NCBI GenBank assembly: GCA_009760855.2
Contig: WPIO01000001.1
Location: forward strand, 9,114,501-9,178,500
From: Cristatella mucedo
Lineage: Eukaryota > Bryozoa > Phylactolaemata > Cristatellidae
Length of the DNA stretch: 64,000 nt
Reading direction: 5' to 3'
Shown here piece by piece: positions 29,044 through 38,035 of this stretch. Under the pieces are notes generated by a model, which was given only the letters and a program-made list of their open reading frames with translations, did no database searches and was not told where the DNA came from. How positions within the stretch are numbered: the stretch's first letter is position 1; every line of letters starts with the position of its first letter. Position numbers and translations under genes: made by a program.

Positions 29044-31509
29044 CCTGCTCTGATGCATTATTTCAAACCGTCTTCTGCTGCTGCTTCTAAGCTACTAGTG
29101 TCCTCGACAGCCCTCCTGAATCAGCTGTGCTTCTCTCTGCCTCTTTGTTGACTTAAGATGGAGTCGATTGACCACCCTGTGCAAACAAAAGCCGAGTACT
29201 CTCTGAGAGCACCATGGAAAACTCTGCTGTGAAAATGGTTGCCCATTGTCTGTATGGATAGTTATAGAGCTTGCGTACTACTTAGTCATGAAATCTACAT
29301 CCCATCGTGTGAATCCCTCGGAACATGTGGCCTGCTCGTTTTAAGACGCTTGCAGGAACGGCAGTGGTATTGGCATCACCGGCAGAGTTTTCCACATTCT
29401 CTCCCTCTCTTCTTCTTAGCAAAAATTGACGTTTACCCAAAAAGGTTCTCACAGTATGACAGCCGTCGGTTAGGTCATATTTACATGTAATGTGATGCCA
29501 ACAAATCAGCTAGCTATTAGAAGCACCTAAAGATTCACTCACACTAGCCATGGTAATCACTTCTACTCCTAGCAGGGGCACATGTATTAAGAAAAAATAT
29601 CTGTTTAGTACCGAATACTTTCTGTATACTAATTGGTCGAATACAAATAGTAAAAAGTATAAAGAGTAGGTTTAACGGCAACATCGAAAATTAAAATGTA
29701 ATCAAAAAGTTGCTGTTCTGTAAATTTGATGTAAAAACTAAAATTAACCAGTTAATTGCATGCAGTTATTGATATATATAATATACATAATTCATTTATA
29801 TAGCGTCCCAAGAAAACTTAATCTCTATTCAGGCGCTTCACATATGCCTCGGGGCTCGAGCCCACGACCTCAGTCGGACCTTGGTCGGGGCGAGCACCTT
29901 AACTGCTAGACCAAACCAGCTCATGTAATCTTAACACATATGTGAAATCGGTTGTCACTTTTATGCTGACGATACTCAGCTGTATTTGTCATTTAAACCC
30001 GAAAGAAAACATTTACTGGGTACCTGTGATTCGTCCTTTATGTGCTTATGCGTGCTGACACTGTTGCATGCTGCCACTAACCACACTTGCATGCTAACCC
30101 TAAGTGTGTCAACTCTAACCATGTTATTCTTGTTGTTTATCGAGCATGATACCACTCACCATTGATCGTGTTTCCTTTGCAGCGAATGTAGAGCGCCTAG
30201 AAAAAGATTGAGTTCTCTGAGGGCGCTATATCAAGTGTATTATTATTATTTTTAAACCGTTGGAATCTGCTGCAGCTACTGATTAACTGAATGCTTGGCT
30301 TTGAGACATTCGATCCTGGACGTCGGCAAATTTATTTTAACTAAACGACGATAAAACAGAATTTTTACTCAGTTGGCACCCCAAGCATGTGTCTGGTGGG
30401 TTTGCTTTTCTAATAGGTGATGCTGTTGTGCGACTGTCACCATGTGCTGGGAATTTAGGTGTCGCATTTTACGGCTGCCCAAGTTTTAAAGACTTCGTTA
30501 AGAAGACTGCTTCCACAGCTAGCTAGCCATCACATCCAATCCATATCTAAGATTAGGAACTGTCTTCCAAGGTAGCTTGCAAAAATGTAACTAGACCCTT
30601 AGTTTTGTCTCGGCTAGATTATTGCAATTCTGTTTTGGCTCGGCTACCGAAAAAAAAAGCCTTTAGGCCACTGAAGCTGTTGATGAATATGGCTGCAAGG
30701 CTACTTTGCAAATCCCAGAGGTTTGACCACGTGTCTCCTTTGTTAAAGGAGCCTGGATATATGCCGGTTGATCAACAGATACAGAGTAGAGTTCGTAAGC
30801 TCACCCATAAGGCCTGCCACGGCATAGCTCCTTTATACCTAGCTGAACAGCTACATCAGTTACAACCTCCTCGTGCCCTGGGGTCCAGTTGACAATAAAT
30901 TAGCTGTTTTGTATATATAGCGCATTCACAGCCTGGGCGGCTTATGGTACGCATTCGGTGGCAAAGCCTGTTTGATACCGAAAGCCACTAAGGCTTTGAG
31001 TTCGCTATCGAAAAGTCCTTCTTAACGCCCAATAGTCTTTTTGGCTTTGTGTAATTACAGACCGTGATACATAAAGTTAAGTAACGAATTGCTTCAGTCC
31101 ACTTGCTGTAGCAGCCGCAAATGCAGGCTTGTATATCACGTGATTATAATTTGTTATCGGTCCTACTGCTACTATGTGGCAAATACCGAATAAATATTTG
31201 GCCCACCAATCGAGCTTCTAAGCTAATGTTCAGTAGCCCTAGTTGATATGTCTAGTGCAGAACTGGGGTGGAGGTAGCACATGATCTTGTGGCTAAGAAC
31301 CGAAGACAAGGAGGCACAGCTTCGCTGTTCTTGCGATCGCTGGTACATGTATTCGTTCCTCCAATTGCCATTAACTGCCCACGGTGTGGTTTTTCAGATT
31401 CTACAAAGGCACAGTTCCTCGGCTCAGCCGTGTTTGCTTGGACGTGGCCATCACATTCATGATCTACGACAGCTTTATGGAGTTTTTCAACAAAGTTTGG
31501 AAGGATTAG
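15245..31509 (+). CDS. SLC25A1: SLC25A1, mitochondrial tricarboxylate (citrate) carrier, complete gene in 7 exons
   Basis: The family exchanges citrate or isocitrate for malate across the inner mitochondrial membrane and supplies cytosolic citrate for acetyl-CoA. Coding exons are 15245-15356, 15925-16135, 16506-16591, 22552-22689, 25249-25469, 28847-28920 and 31398-31509. They total 954 nt (317 aa plus stop) with consistent phases 1,2,1,1,0,2. All introns are GT-AG. The three carrier signature motifs Px[DE]xx[KR] are intact: PTEYVK at residues 51-56, PMETIK at 149-154 and PVDVVK at 247-252. From memory of the vertebrate protein (about 311 aa), the blocks [41 protein letters not shown] and [14 protein letters not shown] are nearly unchanged. 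The start ATG (CCGACATGG) has a good initiation context and follows a GC-rich leader. The variable N-terminus (about residues 1-35) is the least certain part. No frameshift or stop was seen. Confidence 0.97.
15925..16135 (+). CDS. SLC25A1: SLC25A1 exon 2
   Basis: Starts after acceptor GCATGTAG and ends AG|GTGGGA (phase 2). It encodes [13 protein letters not shown], the first carrier motif PTEYVK, and the [20 protein letters not shown] block. This covers helix 1, the matrix loop and helix 2. Confidence 0.95.
16506..16591 (+). CDS. SLC25A1: SLC25A1 exon 3
   Basis: Acceptor TGCTTTCAG; donor G|GTCAGT, a slightly weak GT site (phase 1). It encodes [10 protein letters not shown] through MKLTCGLG, equivalent to the FGMFEFL...LLCGLG segment of vertebrate SLC25A1 at the start of helix 3. 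Confidence 0.93.
17101..17186 (+). repeat. 43-bp tandem duplication
   Basis: Two copies (17101-17143, 17144-17186) share CTAGCACTCTAATTATTGTG and the start TTCGTCAGAC, differing at only a few bases. Confidence 0.9.
17262..17420 (-). mobile_element. tRNA-derived SINE (type 1), diverged
   Basis: Shares AGCTGATTAAACAGCCTCT, GGCGATCACC and ACAATAAAGGATT with the copy at 3721-3905, in the same orientation. The B-box region is degraded. Confidence 0.55.
19105..20245 (-). mobile_element. LINE (L2/CR1/Rex1-like), 5'-truncated, with complete 3' tail
   Basis: - strand, 3' end at 19105 with (ATT)n and hairpin. Coding remnants in order: [20 protein letters not shown] (20216-20150, intact YADD), [11 protein letters not shown], then C-terminal [47 protein letters not shown] and [14 protein letters not shown]. 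Four frames are needed to follow it, so it is dead. It sits in SLC25A1 intron 3, antisense to the gene. Confidence 0.9.
20672..20832 (+). mobile_element. tRNA-derived SINE (type 2) with LINE-like hairpin and (ATT)n tail
   Basis: Head: CTCCGGGGTAAGGTGCTCGC (A-box region) and GTTAGTTCGAGTC (B-box). Tail: ATGCCTAGAAAGAGATTTAG, TTGTCTGAGAGCGCAATGC, then (ATT)n. The tail is the same hairpin and microsatellite that end the LINE. Confidence 0.75.
20833..22055. other. SLC25A1 intron 3, 3' part
   Basis: Includes a short (AAT)n at 21690-21718. Frames at 20878-21623 are open but show no splice-consistent exon; none is kept. Confidence 0.5.
22056..22215 (-). mobile_element. Two consecutive LINE/SINE tail fragments
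   Basis: Copies at about 22060-22125 (CATAGCACCCTCATATAACTAAATCTCTG) and 22136-22200 (ATATAGCACCCTAAGAGAACTTAATATTTATTCAGGCG) both read as - strand hairpin tails; the second carries GGGCTCGAGCA, a SINE B-box remnant. Confidence 0.6.
22552..22689 (+). CDS. SLC25A1: SLC25A1 exon 4
   Basis: Acceptor TTCTTTTGAAG; donor G|GTAAGC (phase 1). It encodes [13 protein letters not shown] with the second carrier motif PMETIK, then VKFIHD and the highly conserved [17 protein letters not shown] block. Confidence 0.95.
23200..23345 (-). mobile_element. Two SINE/LINE tail fragments
   Basis: TACGTAGCATCCTAAGAGAA (23209) and ATATAGCACCCTAAGGAAACC...GGTGCTTTGCAAC (23284-23332). In the second, AGCACC pairs with GGTGCT, a variant of the AGCGCC/GGCGCT stem. 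Confidence 0.55.
23515..23825 (-). mobile_element. LINE 3' UTR and tail, inverted
   Basis: (AAT)n, hairpin remnant (AAGCGCCCTGTGAGAAC), then the complement of the LINE 3' UTR (GTTAGGGTGACATGCTCAGG, GTTAGTGGCAGCATGCACAG) up to the end of ORF2 homology (ATAAATATATGCATTTTTAG). In SLC25A1 intron 4. Confidence 0.8.
24270..24527 (+). mobile_element. LINE 3' UTR and tail, young-looking copy
   Basis: From GGTCCCTGTGATTCGTCCTT through CATGCTGACCCTGTGCATG to the hairpin and (ATT)n at 24527. Nearly identical by eye to 7625-7813 except GGTGACTT in place of GGCGCTTT in the 3' hairpin arm. Confidence 0.85.
24680..24860 (+). mobile_element. Tail of the second LINE family ((ACATT)n type), diverged
   Basis: Shares CTGTTGGCTACC, AAAGCC, AGTCTTTGTGGAGTTGCAG and GGAGATAAATTACATTA with the better copies at 37770-38035 and 49565-49825. 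Confidence 0.5.
25249..25469 (+). CDS. SLC25A1: SLC25A1 exon 5
   Basis: Acceptor TTACTTGTAG; donor CAG|GTGCAG (phase 0). It encodes residues 183-256: the [20 protein letters not shown] block, the [15 protein letters not shown] block (helix 5) and the third carrier motif PVDVVK followed by TRMQ. Confidence 0.96.
25783..25880 (+). mobile_element. tRNA-derived SINE (type 2), left half of an inverted pair
   Basis: TTGGTTCAGTGGTTAAGGTG (A-box region), GGTCGTGGGCTCGAGCCCC (B-box region), then the start of the shared tail CAAATGTGAAGCCCCTGAATAG. Confidence 0.75.
25881..26022 (-). mobile_element. tRNA-derived SINE (type 2), right half of an inverted pair
   Basis: On the - strand: CTGGTTTGGCCCAGTGGTTA (A-box TGGCCCAGTGG), GGACTCAAGCC (B-box), then CAAAGCACCTGAATAGAGAT and TAAGTTCTCTTGGAGCACTA, the LINE-like tail. 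It faces the copy at 25783-25880 tail to tail. Confidence 0.8.
26329..26362 (+). repeat. (GA)n microsatellite
   Basis: About 17 GA units in SLC25A1 intron 5. Confidence 0.9.
26363..28846. other. SLC25A1 intron 5, remaining part
   Basis: No exon or clear mobile element was found apart from a GT-rich stretch at 28580-28675. Several open frames are unsupported. Confidence 0.5.
28847..28920 (+). CDS. SLC25A1: SLC25A1 exon 6
   Basis: Acceptor GTTTTGGCAG; donor GC|GTAAGT (phase 2). It encodes [18 protein letters not shown] and EEGPRA, the last matrix loop, matching the GLEAHKYRNT...KKEG loop of the vertebrate protein. Confidence 0.93.
28985..29039 (+). repeat. (TC)n microsatellite
   Basis: CT-rich run, pure after about 29008, in SLC25A1 intron 6. 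Confidence 0.9.
29788..29925 (-). mobile_element. tRNA-derived SINE (type 2)
   Basis: Reads on the - strand as CTGGTTTGGTCTAGCAGTTA, GGTGCTCGCCCCGACC, GGGCTCGAGCCCC (B-box-like), GGCATATGTGAAGCGCCTGA and a LINE-like tail ending TATATAAATGAATT. Confidence 0.78.
29935..30900 (+). mobile_element. Second LINE family, RT fragment, interrupted by a first-family LINE tail
   Basis: 29945-30010 encodes a decayed [11 protein letters not shown] box (DDTQLYLSF becomes [14 protein letters not shown]-like). After the insert at 30012-30250 it resumes with [23 protein letters not shown], then [34 protein letters not shown] and [19 protein letters not shown]. These differ from the first family's C-terminus (LADLHWLPVRQRIDFKVL), marking a distinct LINE. 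In SLC25A1 intron 6. Confidence 0.78.
30012..30250 (+). mobile_element. First-family LINE 3' tail inserted in a second-family LINE
   Basis: From TACTGGGTACCTGTGATTCG through the 3' UTR to hairpin AGAGCGCCTAG...GAGGGCGCT and ATTATTATTATT. Flanks on both sides belong to one second-family RT segment. Confidence 0.85.
30915..31080. repeat. Head-to-head pieces of the (ACATT)n-type LINE tail
   Basis: 30928-30970 is the reverse complement of the segment that follows in direct orientation at 30975-31075 (GATACCGAAAGCCACTAAGG, TTTGTGTAATTACAGACCG), forming an imperfect inverted repeat in SLC25A1 intron 6. Confidence 0.5.
31398..31509 (+). CDS. SLC25A1: SLC25A1 exon 7 (terminal, stop TAG)
   Basis: Acceptor GGTTTTTCAG. 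It encodes [19 protein letters not shown] (helix 6) and ends FFNKVWKD-stop, matching the vertebrate C-terminus LLNKVWKTD. I see no clear AATAAA in the next 300 bases, so the 3' end of the transcript is not placed. Confidence 0.94.
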
Positions 31510-33020
31510 ATTCGCTTCCTGCTGGTGTTGTCGCATGCACATCCGAATGTGATGAGCATTTTCAATACACATTTTACTTTTGGAGTTCTGATTTATGGAG
31601 CTGACTTGTCGATTGTATCACTGCATCAAAGCAGCAAGCATGAACGTTGCATGTTCAAGTGATAGGGCAATCAGCTCTCGACCACTTAGGCCAGGCGTAA
31701 ATGAAACACAAAGCTGTTTCAAGGCAGAACCGCTAAGGACAGCCTGTTCAAAGCAGTGCTTTACAGTAATGGCCCAGCTGCCTTGACAATTTTCCCTGGC
31801 GGCCGGGCTTGGTTGAGCTAGACACCATTACCTGTAGCTTCCTCTTTGCAAGCATTTAAACATCCGGCGAGTTTTGGAAGTACAATTCCTAATTACCAGC
31901 TGGTATACATACACCAACTTTGCGTTTATGCATTTTAATGCTCAATAGAAATGCAGCTAGAAAATATTTGTGCTCACCCAAGCCTCAATGCTTATACCTA
32001 CCTCTCAGGTGCTACATATCCCAGACATCAAAAGCTCGTGCTAGCGACTTATTCAAATTTACTACGTATCCCAGAGATGAAAAGGGTCTACTCTGTCAAA
32101 CCTAAGTCAGTTCCCAGTGTGAAAGGGCGTACGCTTGGACTTAACCTTCATCCACCGACTAGAGCGATTAATGCAACTACTTTAAATCAACTGGCAGTCC
32201 AGTAGAACACATACCTTTCGACGCCATAAATAGACGAGTGTTAACATGCATGCATGCACACATTCTCTCTCCCTCCCACTCTCTCTGCCTTTAAGGTCGC
32301 TTCACCTACTTGCCGACCTCCTTGCTCCTCCAGTGTGCTCTCCAGCTCTTCGTCTGCATGTCGTGTCACCATTCGTCGCACTAAAGTGGACTCGTTTGAT
32401 CAGGCCTACAGCTCGTATGTATGTGAAGTCTAGGACTCACATCTGGCTTTTCTCGCCAGCTGCACTGACTTTGCATCCTTTCAGCTTTAGCTAAAGACAC
32501 ATCTGTTCCACTTAGCTTTCACAATGAAATGTTTTGTTCATGTATGCTTGACATGCTTACCTGTGAACCTATCCAATGCACGGTTCTAGCCAAGGATCCT
32601 ACTAACCAGTGGCTCTGGGCGTCTTCTTATGTGCTTTTGTGTGCTGGTTTAAGCATAATACTTGAGAGCTTTTCATGCCTGTCTACAGATCAGTAAGGTT
32701 TGGCAGAACGTTAGCACTGCCTTTGAGTGGTCGCAACGGATGGAGCTCACATTCACTCGAAACATGCCAATGACTGAGCCCATGCGAGATCGCTGACGTA
32801 GCATTCCGATGCCAGACCCTGGCCAAAATGGATACCAACGATTCCGTGGCTCAGAGCTTTGCCACACACCTGCCTGTCAGTACAAGGCGAAAAACCGTTA
32901 TCGACGCAGGTACCGTTAGGAGGTGGGTTACGAAGCCTTCTCGGGTTTTCGGCATTCCGAGGCACTACCTCATAGCTTAAGATGAGGTTGCTTGTCAGCC
33001 TACCAATAGGCATCATGCCT
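31510..33020. other. Downstream of SLC25A1; second-family LINE remnant
   Basis: 31510-32290 shows nothing firm beyond the SLC25A1 3' UTR, whose end is not located. 32295-32530 (+) reads LHLLADLLAPPVCSPALRLH and ends AKDTSV-like, a decayed C-terminus of a second-family LINE. The rest is unrecognised. Confidence 0.45.
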
Positions 33021-33122
33021 CCTTTACAGTATATGTCAAGTGCCTAGAAAGAGATTTAAGTTCTCTGAGGGCGATAAACAAATGTATTATTACTATTACT
33101 AGTATTACCATTATTATTATTC
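33021..33122 (+). mobile_element. LINE 3' tail fragment
   Basis: GTCAAGTGCCTAGAAAGAGATTT, AAGTTCTCTGAGGGCGATAA, then degraded (ATT)n. Confidence 0.7.
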
Positions 33123-34194
33123 GTCGGTCTTGTTAACCACATTAACTACCCTGCTTCTGATTATTGTCATGGATTATCAGCACACAGAACTCACAGAAGC
33201 AGTGAATTGAGCTCGATCCTTTACCTTGTGATACGACTTAACTTTTTCGAGACCACGAGGAATGTACCAGATTATTTTTGCAGACAAGTTTTTAATTCCT
33301 ACTATGCTTAGAGTGCTATCGCTGTTGAAGAATACATATAAAATTTGCCAGTTGAGAATGAATTTACTTGGACTGCTTATCGAACTCGATAAAGAAAGTC
33401 CTAGTACGTTAGCGCCTTACAAGCAGCCTGGGCTGTCATTGTGCATTGCCCATCGTTGTTACGTTCGCAAAGCGCCTGGTAACAAATATTTAAGTGCACA
33501 TGCTTCGTGTCAATAGCACGAACTCGTCACGTCTGCTCCAGCAGCGTATAGGCTCGGCATCTGGATAATCTCTTGGTCATTCGAGAGTACCCCACTACCC
33601 ACTATGGAAGCATACTAAATCGAATGCTATAATCGACAAAGTTACTGCATAAACCAAATAACTCGATTACAAACTGCAATGTGTAAGAAAGACTCTATTT
33701 CCAAAGCGGTAAAAAATATTTGCGCGAGCACGACACTGTAGTAGTCGCAGCCACTTAATAAGTATCCAGTAGTCGCAGCCACTTAATCCTGGCTAGCCTA
33801 GCAATTTGTTCCGACGCGATTTTGCACATTTGCTGTGCGACTAATATGACTGATAATGATAGCGTACGGCATCCGTAAAAAATAGCAGCATATCCTCGGT
33901 GGACGCGTGGCCTGCTCGTCACTCATGGCACACGACCAAGGACAGCTAGCCGACTAAAGGACATCACAGTCTGCCTGTGCTAATCGCCTACGACAAGAAA
34001 AAAAGTCCTGCGACCAGGGTCAAACGAGGGCTCTAGTGTGCAGCTGCAGCAGCAGGAGGTCGTGAGCAGGTGCTGCACAGTGCCACAACAGTCCCAGTTG
34101 CAGCAGTGGCAACGACTGCATAAGCCAACGAGGCCAGGCTAAGTGGTGTTTGCCATGGTACCGGCTTCATCAGATTATGAGGCGCCCAACGAAC
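33123..34194. other. Intergenic, nothing recognised
   Basis: Contains two exact copies of AGTAGTCGCAGCCACTTAAT at 33740-33759 and 33768-33787, and no supportable gene. Confidence 0.45.
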
Positions 34195-34428
34195 TCAGTG
34201 GTGCTCACTGATAGCACCAGCAGGCTCCGTCATCGTGAACGGGGCCGACAGAGGAGGCGGCTCATCGTCGTCGTCGTCGTCGTCGTCGCCTCTGGTGACT
34301 TCCTCTTCCTCTTCGGTTTCACTGCTGCCACCGACGTCACCACTGGTAAAAAATGGTAAGCCGTGCTCTTCCTTGTCGTCCTCGTCAGCAACGTGATCGG
34401 TAGGATATGGACTTTCTCCTAATGAAGA
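34195..34428 (-). CDS. Possible terminal exon with acidic poly-Asp tail
   Basis: Acceptor TTTTTGTTTTTGCAG, then 77 codons in phase 0 to a TGA. It encodes SSLGESPYPTDHVADEDDKE, an acidic middle (ETEEEEEV), eight consecutive Asp from GAC repeats, and PPPLSAPFTMTEPAGA. Acidic tails like this occur on many nuclear and chaperone-type proteins; the gene is not recognised. The nearest upstream candidate exon (35041-34997) is phase-compatible, but I could not connect them to any known family. A chance frame made open by the GAC repeat remains possible. Confidence 0.35.
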   Translation of the reverse strand, partial: SSLGESPYPTDHVADEDDKEEHGLPFFTSGDVGGSSETEEEEEVTRGDDDDDDDDEPPPLSAPFTMTEPAGAISEHH

Positions 34429-34996
34429 CTGCAAAAACAAAAAGGAAGGGTGCATGTATAACGCATATTCCAATACTGCTCTGGTGAGCTAGTTGCATAC
34501 AGTTGCACACAGGCCAGTTGCAAAACGAGCAGCCGCTGATGGCAGAGCGAGTGCAAATGCAGTTATTGGTATGTCACCTAAGTAGCACCCTAAGTGTCAC
34601 CCAGCAGCAGCACCCAAGACCCTAGAAATTGGAAATAGATAACTAATGACATTAATGAAGCACACTGTCGAAACGTGTGTAACCACAGCTGCGATTACAC
34701 AGCCATCTCGCCAGCAAATGTCATATCCCTGGTCAATCACAACTCTATTCGGTTATCAAATAATCCACAACACCGTCTGCAGTTTTGCTGATTAGCATAC
34801 TCTGTGCAACCACAGCACCGTTGGGTGGACTCTTGACTCACCAGCATTCAGTTTACAGATCGAGAAGTGCCTGAGCACGATAACTTACAACAGCTTCGTA
34901 CAGGTTCCACGGCTGCCTAAGCATTAATCACGTAAAGCTAACAAACTGTGACCCAGTAGACATAACAGAAGCCATCGCATGACGTCTCATGCTCAC

Positions 34997-35041
34997 AAGT
35001 TTATTATATTTTGCACGATCTACATCCTCTGCTGCAAGGGT
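34997..35041 (-). other. Exon-like segment (TLAAEDVDRAKYNKL)
   Basis: Fifteen codons, phase 0 to 0, with acceptor CACTCTTACAG and donor CTT|GTGAGC. It lies inside a longer coding-like tract whose frame also reads through the apparent sites. It could be an exon leading into the acidic terminal exon or part of a decayed element. Confidence 0.25.
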
Positions 35042-35099
35042 CTGTAAGAGTGCCATGCAAGTATAACATGGATTCCTATGACCAATCTTGTTAGTTGGA

Positions 35100-35677
35100 C
35101 AACCATCAAGGTGCACGGCTAAATCTCCGAATGATCGAATAGTTTAGAACAAGTCATGATTCCGGCTACCTCACACGACAAAGATTACGACAACTGCTTT
35201 CCAGGTTTCTCGCGACCTGCTTGCTTCTGGCAACGCTTCTAGTCCGACAATGCTGCAAACGAAGGTGAAGTGCATCTTCTACTACTACCACTTCACCTTC
35301 CGAGAGCATGCTTGGCCGCCAGCTTCTCTAGGCCTGTCTTAGCTTCTTCGTTCGTGGCAGCAAGCATCGACCGGTAGTCTGCTGCTGCCTAAACTTTGTG
35401 CCAGCACCGTGCTGTATAATGAAGAGGCGCCTTTGCCAGGACTTCCAGCAAAGGCTTGAAACCAGCATCTGCCATTGAACGACCTCTACCCAATCCGGTA
35501 AGGGTGTATGCTTGGGGTGCTCCAGTAGATATTGCAGAGACGTGTTGCCCTATAAGCTAATGCACGTGCTTGTCTTCGAGTAATGGTTGATTGTGTCATT
35601 GCAGAGGGATACACTGCAGCTGGTGTACAAGTAAGTACAGCTATCCCAGCGCTTCGTGTGTCTTGTGTGAAGAACAA
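35100..35677 (-). pseudogene. Decayed coding-like tract, family unknown
   Basis: Reading the - strand, long peptide-like stretches are broken by stops and a frame change: ARALAYRATRLCNIYWSTP in one frame, then MADAGFKPLLEVLAKAPLHY and SMLAATNEEAKTGLEKLAAK in another, then GIMTCSKLFDHSEI. Balanced composition across frames suggests a dead gene or transposon rather than chance. I cannot place it in a family. Confidence 0.3.
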
Positions 35678-35689
35678 TTAGGTCAAACA

Positions 35690-36375
35690 TGCAGACAAAA
35701 ATCATACTTTTGAACTGAGCCTGACAGTGCTTGCTGGTCTACCGGCATGTGCATTCAGGTGCTTACAGCTGGTGCAAAACTATGCAGCTAGGCTTGTCTG
35801 TCTTGAGCTGCGCAGTTGCCAGTCAAACCACTTCTCGCCGATCTGCACAGGCTACCAGTCAAGCAATGCCTCGATTTCAAGGTTTTGTTGCTCACTTTTA
35901 GGTCCCTTCATTCTTTTCTCCAGCTATCAGTTCTACTGCCCCACCAGGCTAAGCATCGTACCACCCACTTCTCGGAATCTAACCGTTTACCAATACCTCA
36001 AACGAACCTAAATCCTTTGGAGACCATGCCTTTAGTTCGTATGCTCCCAAAGCCTGGAACTCACTCCCGACTGGCATCACGACATCTCCTGACTTAACCC
36101 CATTTAAAAAGAAATTGAAAAGGCACCTATTTAGGACAGCATTTAGTGGGTCTCTGTTATTCATCCTTTATGTGCTTATGCGTGCTGACACTGTGCATGC
36201 TGCCACTAACCACATGCTGACCCTGTGCATGTCACCCCTAACCATATTATTCATTTCGTTTGTTTTTCAAGCATGATTTTACTTACCATTCAATTGCATT
36301 TCACTTTACAGCAAATGTAAAGCGCCTAGAGAGAGATTAAGTTCTCTGAGGGCACTTTATCAAGTGCATTATTAT
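35690..36375 (+). mobile_element. LINE, 5'-truncated copy with full 3' tail
   Basis: C-terminal ORF2 remnants (LAGLPACAFRCLQLVQNYAA, LHRLPVKQCLDFKVLLLTFR, AKHRTTHFSESNRLPIPQTN) in shifting frames, then the 3' UTR, hairpin and ATTATT. The 3' UTR is nearly identical by eye to those at 7625 and 24340. Confidence 0.88.
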
Positions 36376-36639
36376 TCTTAAAGCTGAAAAGCCAGGTAAA
36401 CCTAGTGCTTTGCTGCCAAAGACAGCGCAGTAGATGCCTAAAACGAAGCCAGCACAAGAAGGCTATAGTGGTACATATCGCTGGCTGTGTAGTGAGAATG
36501 TTGGCATGGCAAACGAATTGCAGCATTGTGTTGCCACTCTCACGGCTACCCCTCAAAAAATTGAACGCTCTTTCTTTAAGCTGGAGGACCGAGGCAGGCT
36601 AGTGAAGCCTTAAAGTTAGAGGTGAATTGACAGCGCTGA

Positions 36640-36790
36640 ATTGACAGCCTCATTTGTATAGCGACAGAAGAGCCCGGAAGACTGTCATCGCCCCATCCAG
36701 AGGGCAATAAAGAATCGCCCACAGCCGGCCTCGAACACACGACCTGGGTCGTGAAGAGCGAGCACCTGGGCTAAGACCCAGTGCTGAGGT
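36640..36790 (-). mobile_element. tRNA-derived SINE (type 1)
   Basis: ACAGCCTCATTTGTATAGCG, ACAGAAGAGCCCGGAAGACT and GGGCAATAAAGAATCGCCCA with GTGTTCGAGGCC-type B-box on the - strand; same family as 3721-3905. Confidence 0.65.
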
Positions 36791-37239
36791 GCTCAGAAAG
36801 CCGTGCTCAGTCGTGTGCAACAAGACCGAAATCTGGTCTAAGCGGCTAGCAGCAGCAACCATCAAGCCTGCTTGCCGTGATATGAACATGTTGGACACAA
36901 CGGTTGAAAATAATCGTGAGAACGTTTTGATTAAAAGCGTAACAGAATGCTATGCGAAGGTTCACCAGCATCATTTTTGAAAACAGTTCAGCAAACAAGC
37001 TTTGGAAACTAGCCCGAATAGAACTATTAAGCTTCTTATCTCGGCTAATCGCTCGCTATTGGCAGCAGGCTGAATAGTTAAAGTTGGTATTCATAAAAAA
37101 ATGGGTGAAAGTACATGGAAACTTATATACTTGATCAGGTCAGTCAAGGACCATAGGCTAGGCAGTCAGCAACCCACGGTCTTAAGACGCAACTGCCAAA
37201 CGGTACTTCCACGTATAAGTATCGAAGTGTGCTTGTCTA

Positions 37240-37757
37240 CTGCCACGATATGGACTTGTCTGCCGTGAAGGTTGCACAATTGCCACAAAATGCCGCATCT
37301 CGCCGACTAGCACTGGCTCCCCAGAATCCACAGCGTATCTACTTGCAAGGTTCTGTCACCTTTTGGGTCTCTTCTTTCTCCTGCTCTAAAGAGCTAAAGC
37401 AGGAAAAGCTAAAGCTTGTCTATCCGAAATACTTTCTGGCCAAGCTTGGCACCCTACTACCTGCTCCTGCAAGTCACGTAGCTTAGCGGCAAACACCTCT
37501 AAACAACCTCAAATCCTTTGCAGACAGTGCTTTCACTTTGTATACTCCCAAAGCCTAAAACTCACTAGCGACTGGCGTCAGGACATCCGTGACTTGACAT
37601 TTAAAAGGAAGCTTAAAACCAACAAAGTTCTTCAAAGCATTTGCTTCGTCCGAGTGAATCGTCCTTCGTGTGTTTATATGAGTGTTGACAGTGTACGTGC
37701 GCCATCGTTCACTAATCGACAAGCTCCGTTCTAGCATATGTAAAGTGCATGCTTCTT
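37240..37757 (+). mobile_element. Decayed LINE fragment
   Basis: 37500-37757 follows the first-family C-terminus and 3' UTR (CTCAAATCCTTTGCAGACAG, TATACTCCCAAAGCCTAAAA, GTGAATCGTCCTTCG) but ends just after AAATGTAAAGTGC-like sequence without the hairpin. The preceding part is a weaker match. Confidence 0.55.
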
Positions 37758-37764
37758 ACGCAAC

Positions 37765-38035
37765 TACTCTCCTACTGGCGACTGTGGCTCATCCTTTTCA
37801 GCGGTCCTGAACTGCTACTTCCATGCTACTCACTACCTCAACTGCTCTCCTGACTCTGCTATGCTTCTCACTTTCTCTTTGTTACGTGAGACGAAGTCTG
37901 TTGGCTACCGAATGCAAACCGAAAGCCGCTTAGGCTATGAGTGCGCTATACAAAATTCTCCTGCGTAACACCCAAATGGTCTTTATGACTTTGTGGAGTT
38001 ACTGACGGAGATACATTACATTACATTACATGGGC
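37765..38035 (+). mobile_element. Second LINE family 3' tail ending (ACATT)n
   Basis: TGGCTCATCCTTTTCAGCGG, CTGCTACTTCCATGCTACTC, GTTGGCTACCGAATGC, CCGAAAGCCGCTTAGGCTAT, GTGCGCTATACAAAA, GAGTTACTGACGGAGATACA then TTACATTACATTACAT. Matches 49565-49825 closely. Confidence 0.75.

Noticed and set aside
35486-35677. Resemblance of ARALAYRATRLCNIYW to the Argonaute/Piwi C-terminus
   Set aside because: Only a loose pattern; the following conserved residues of the family are absent and the frame breaks.
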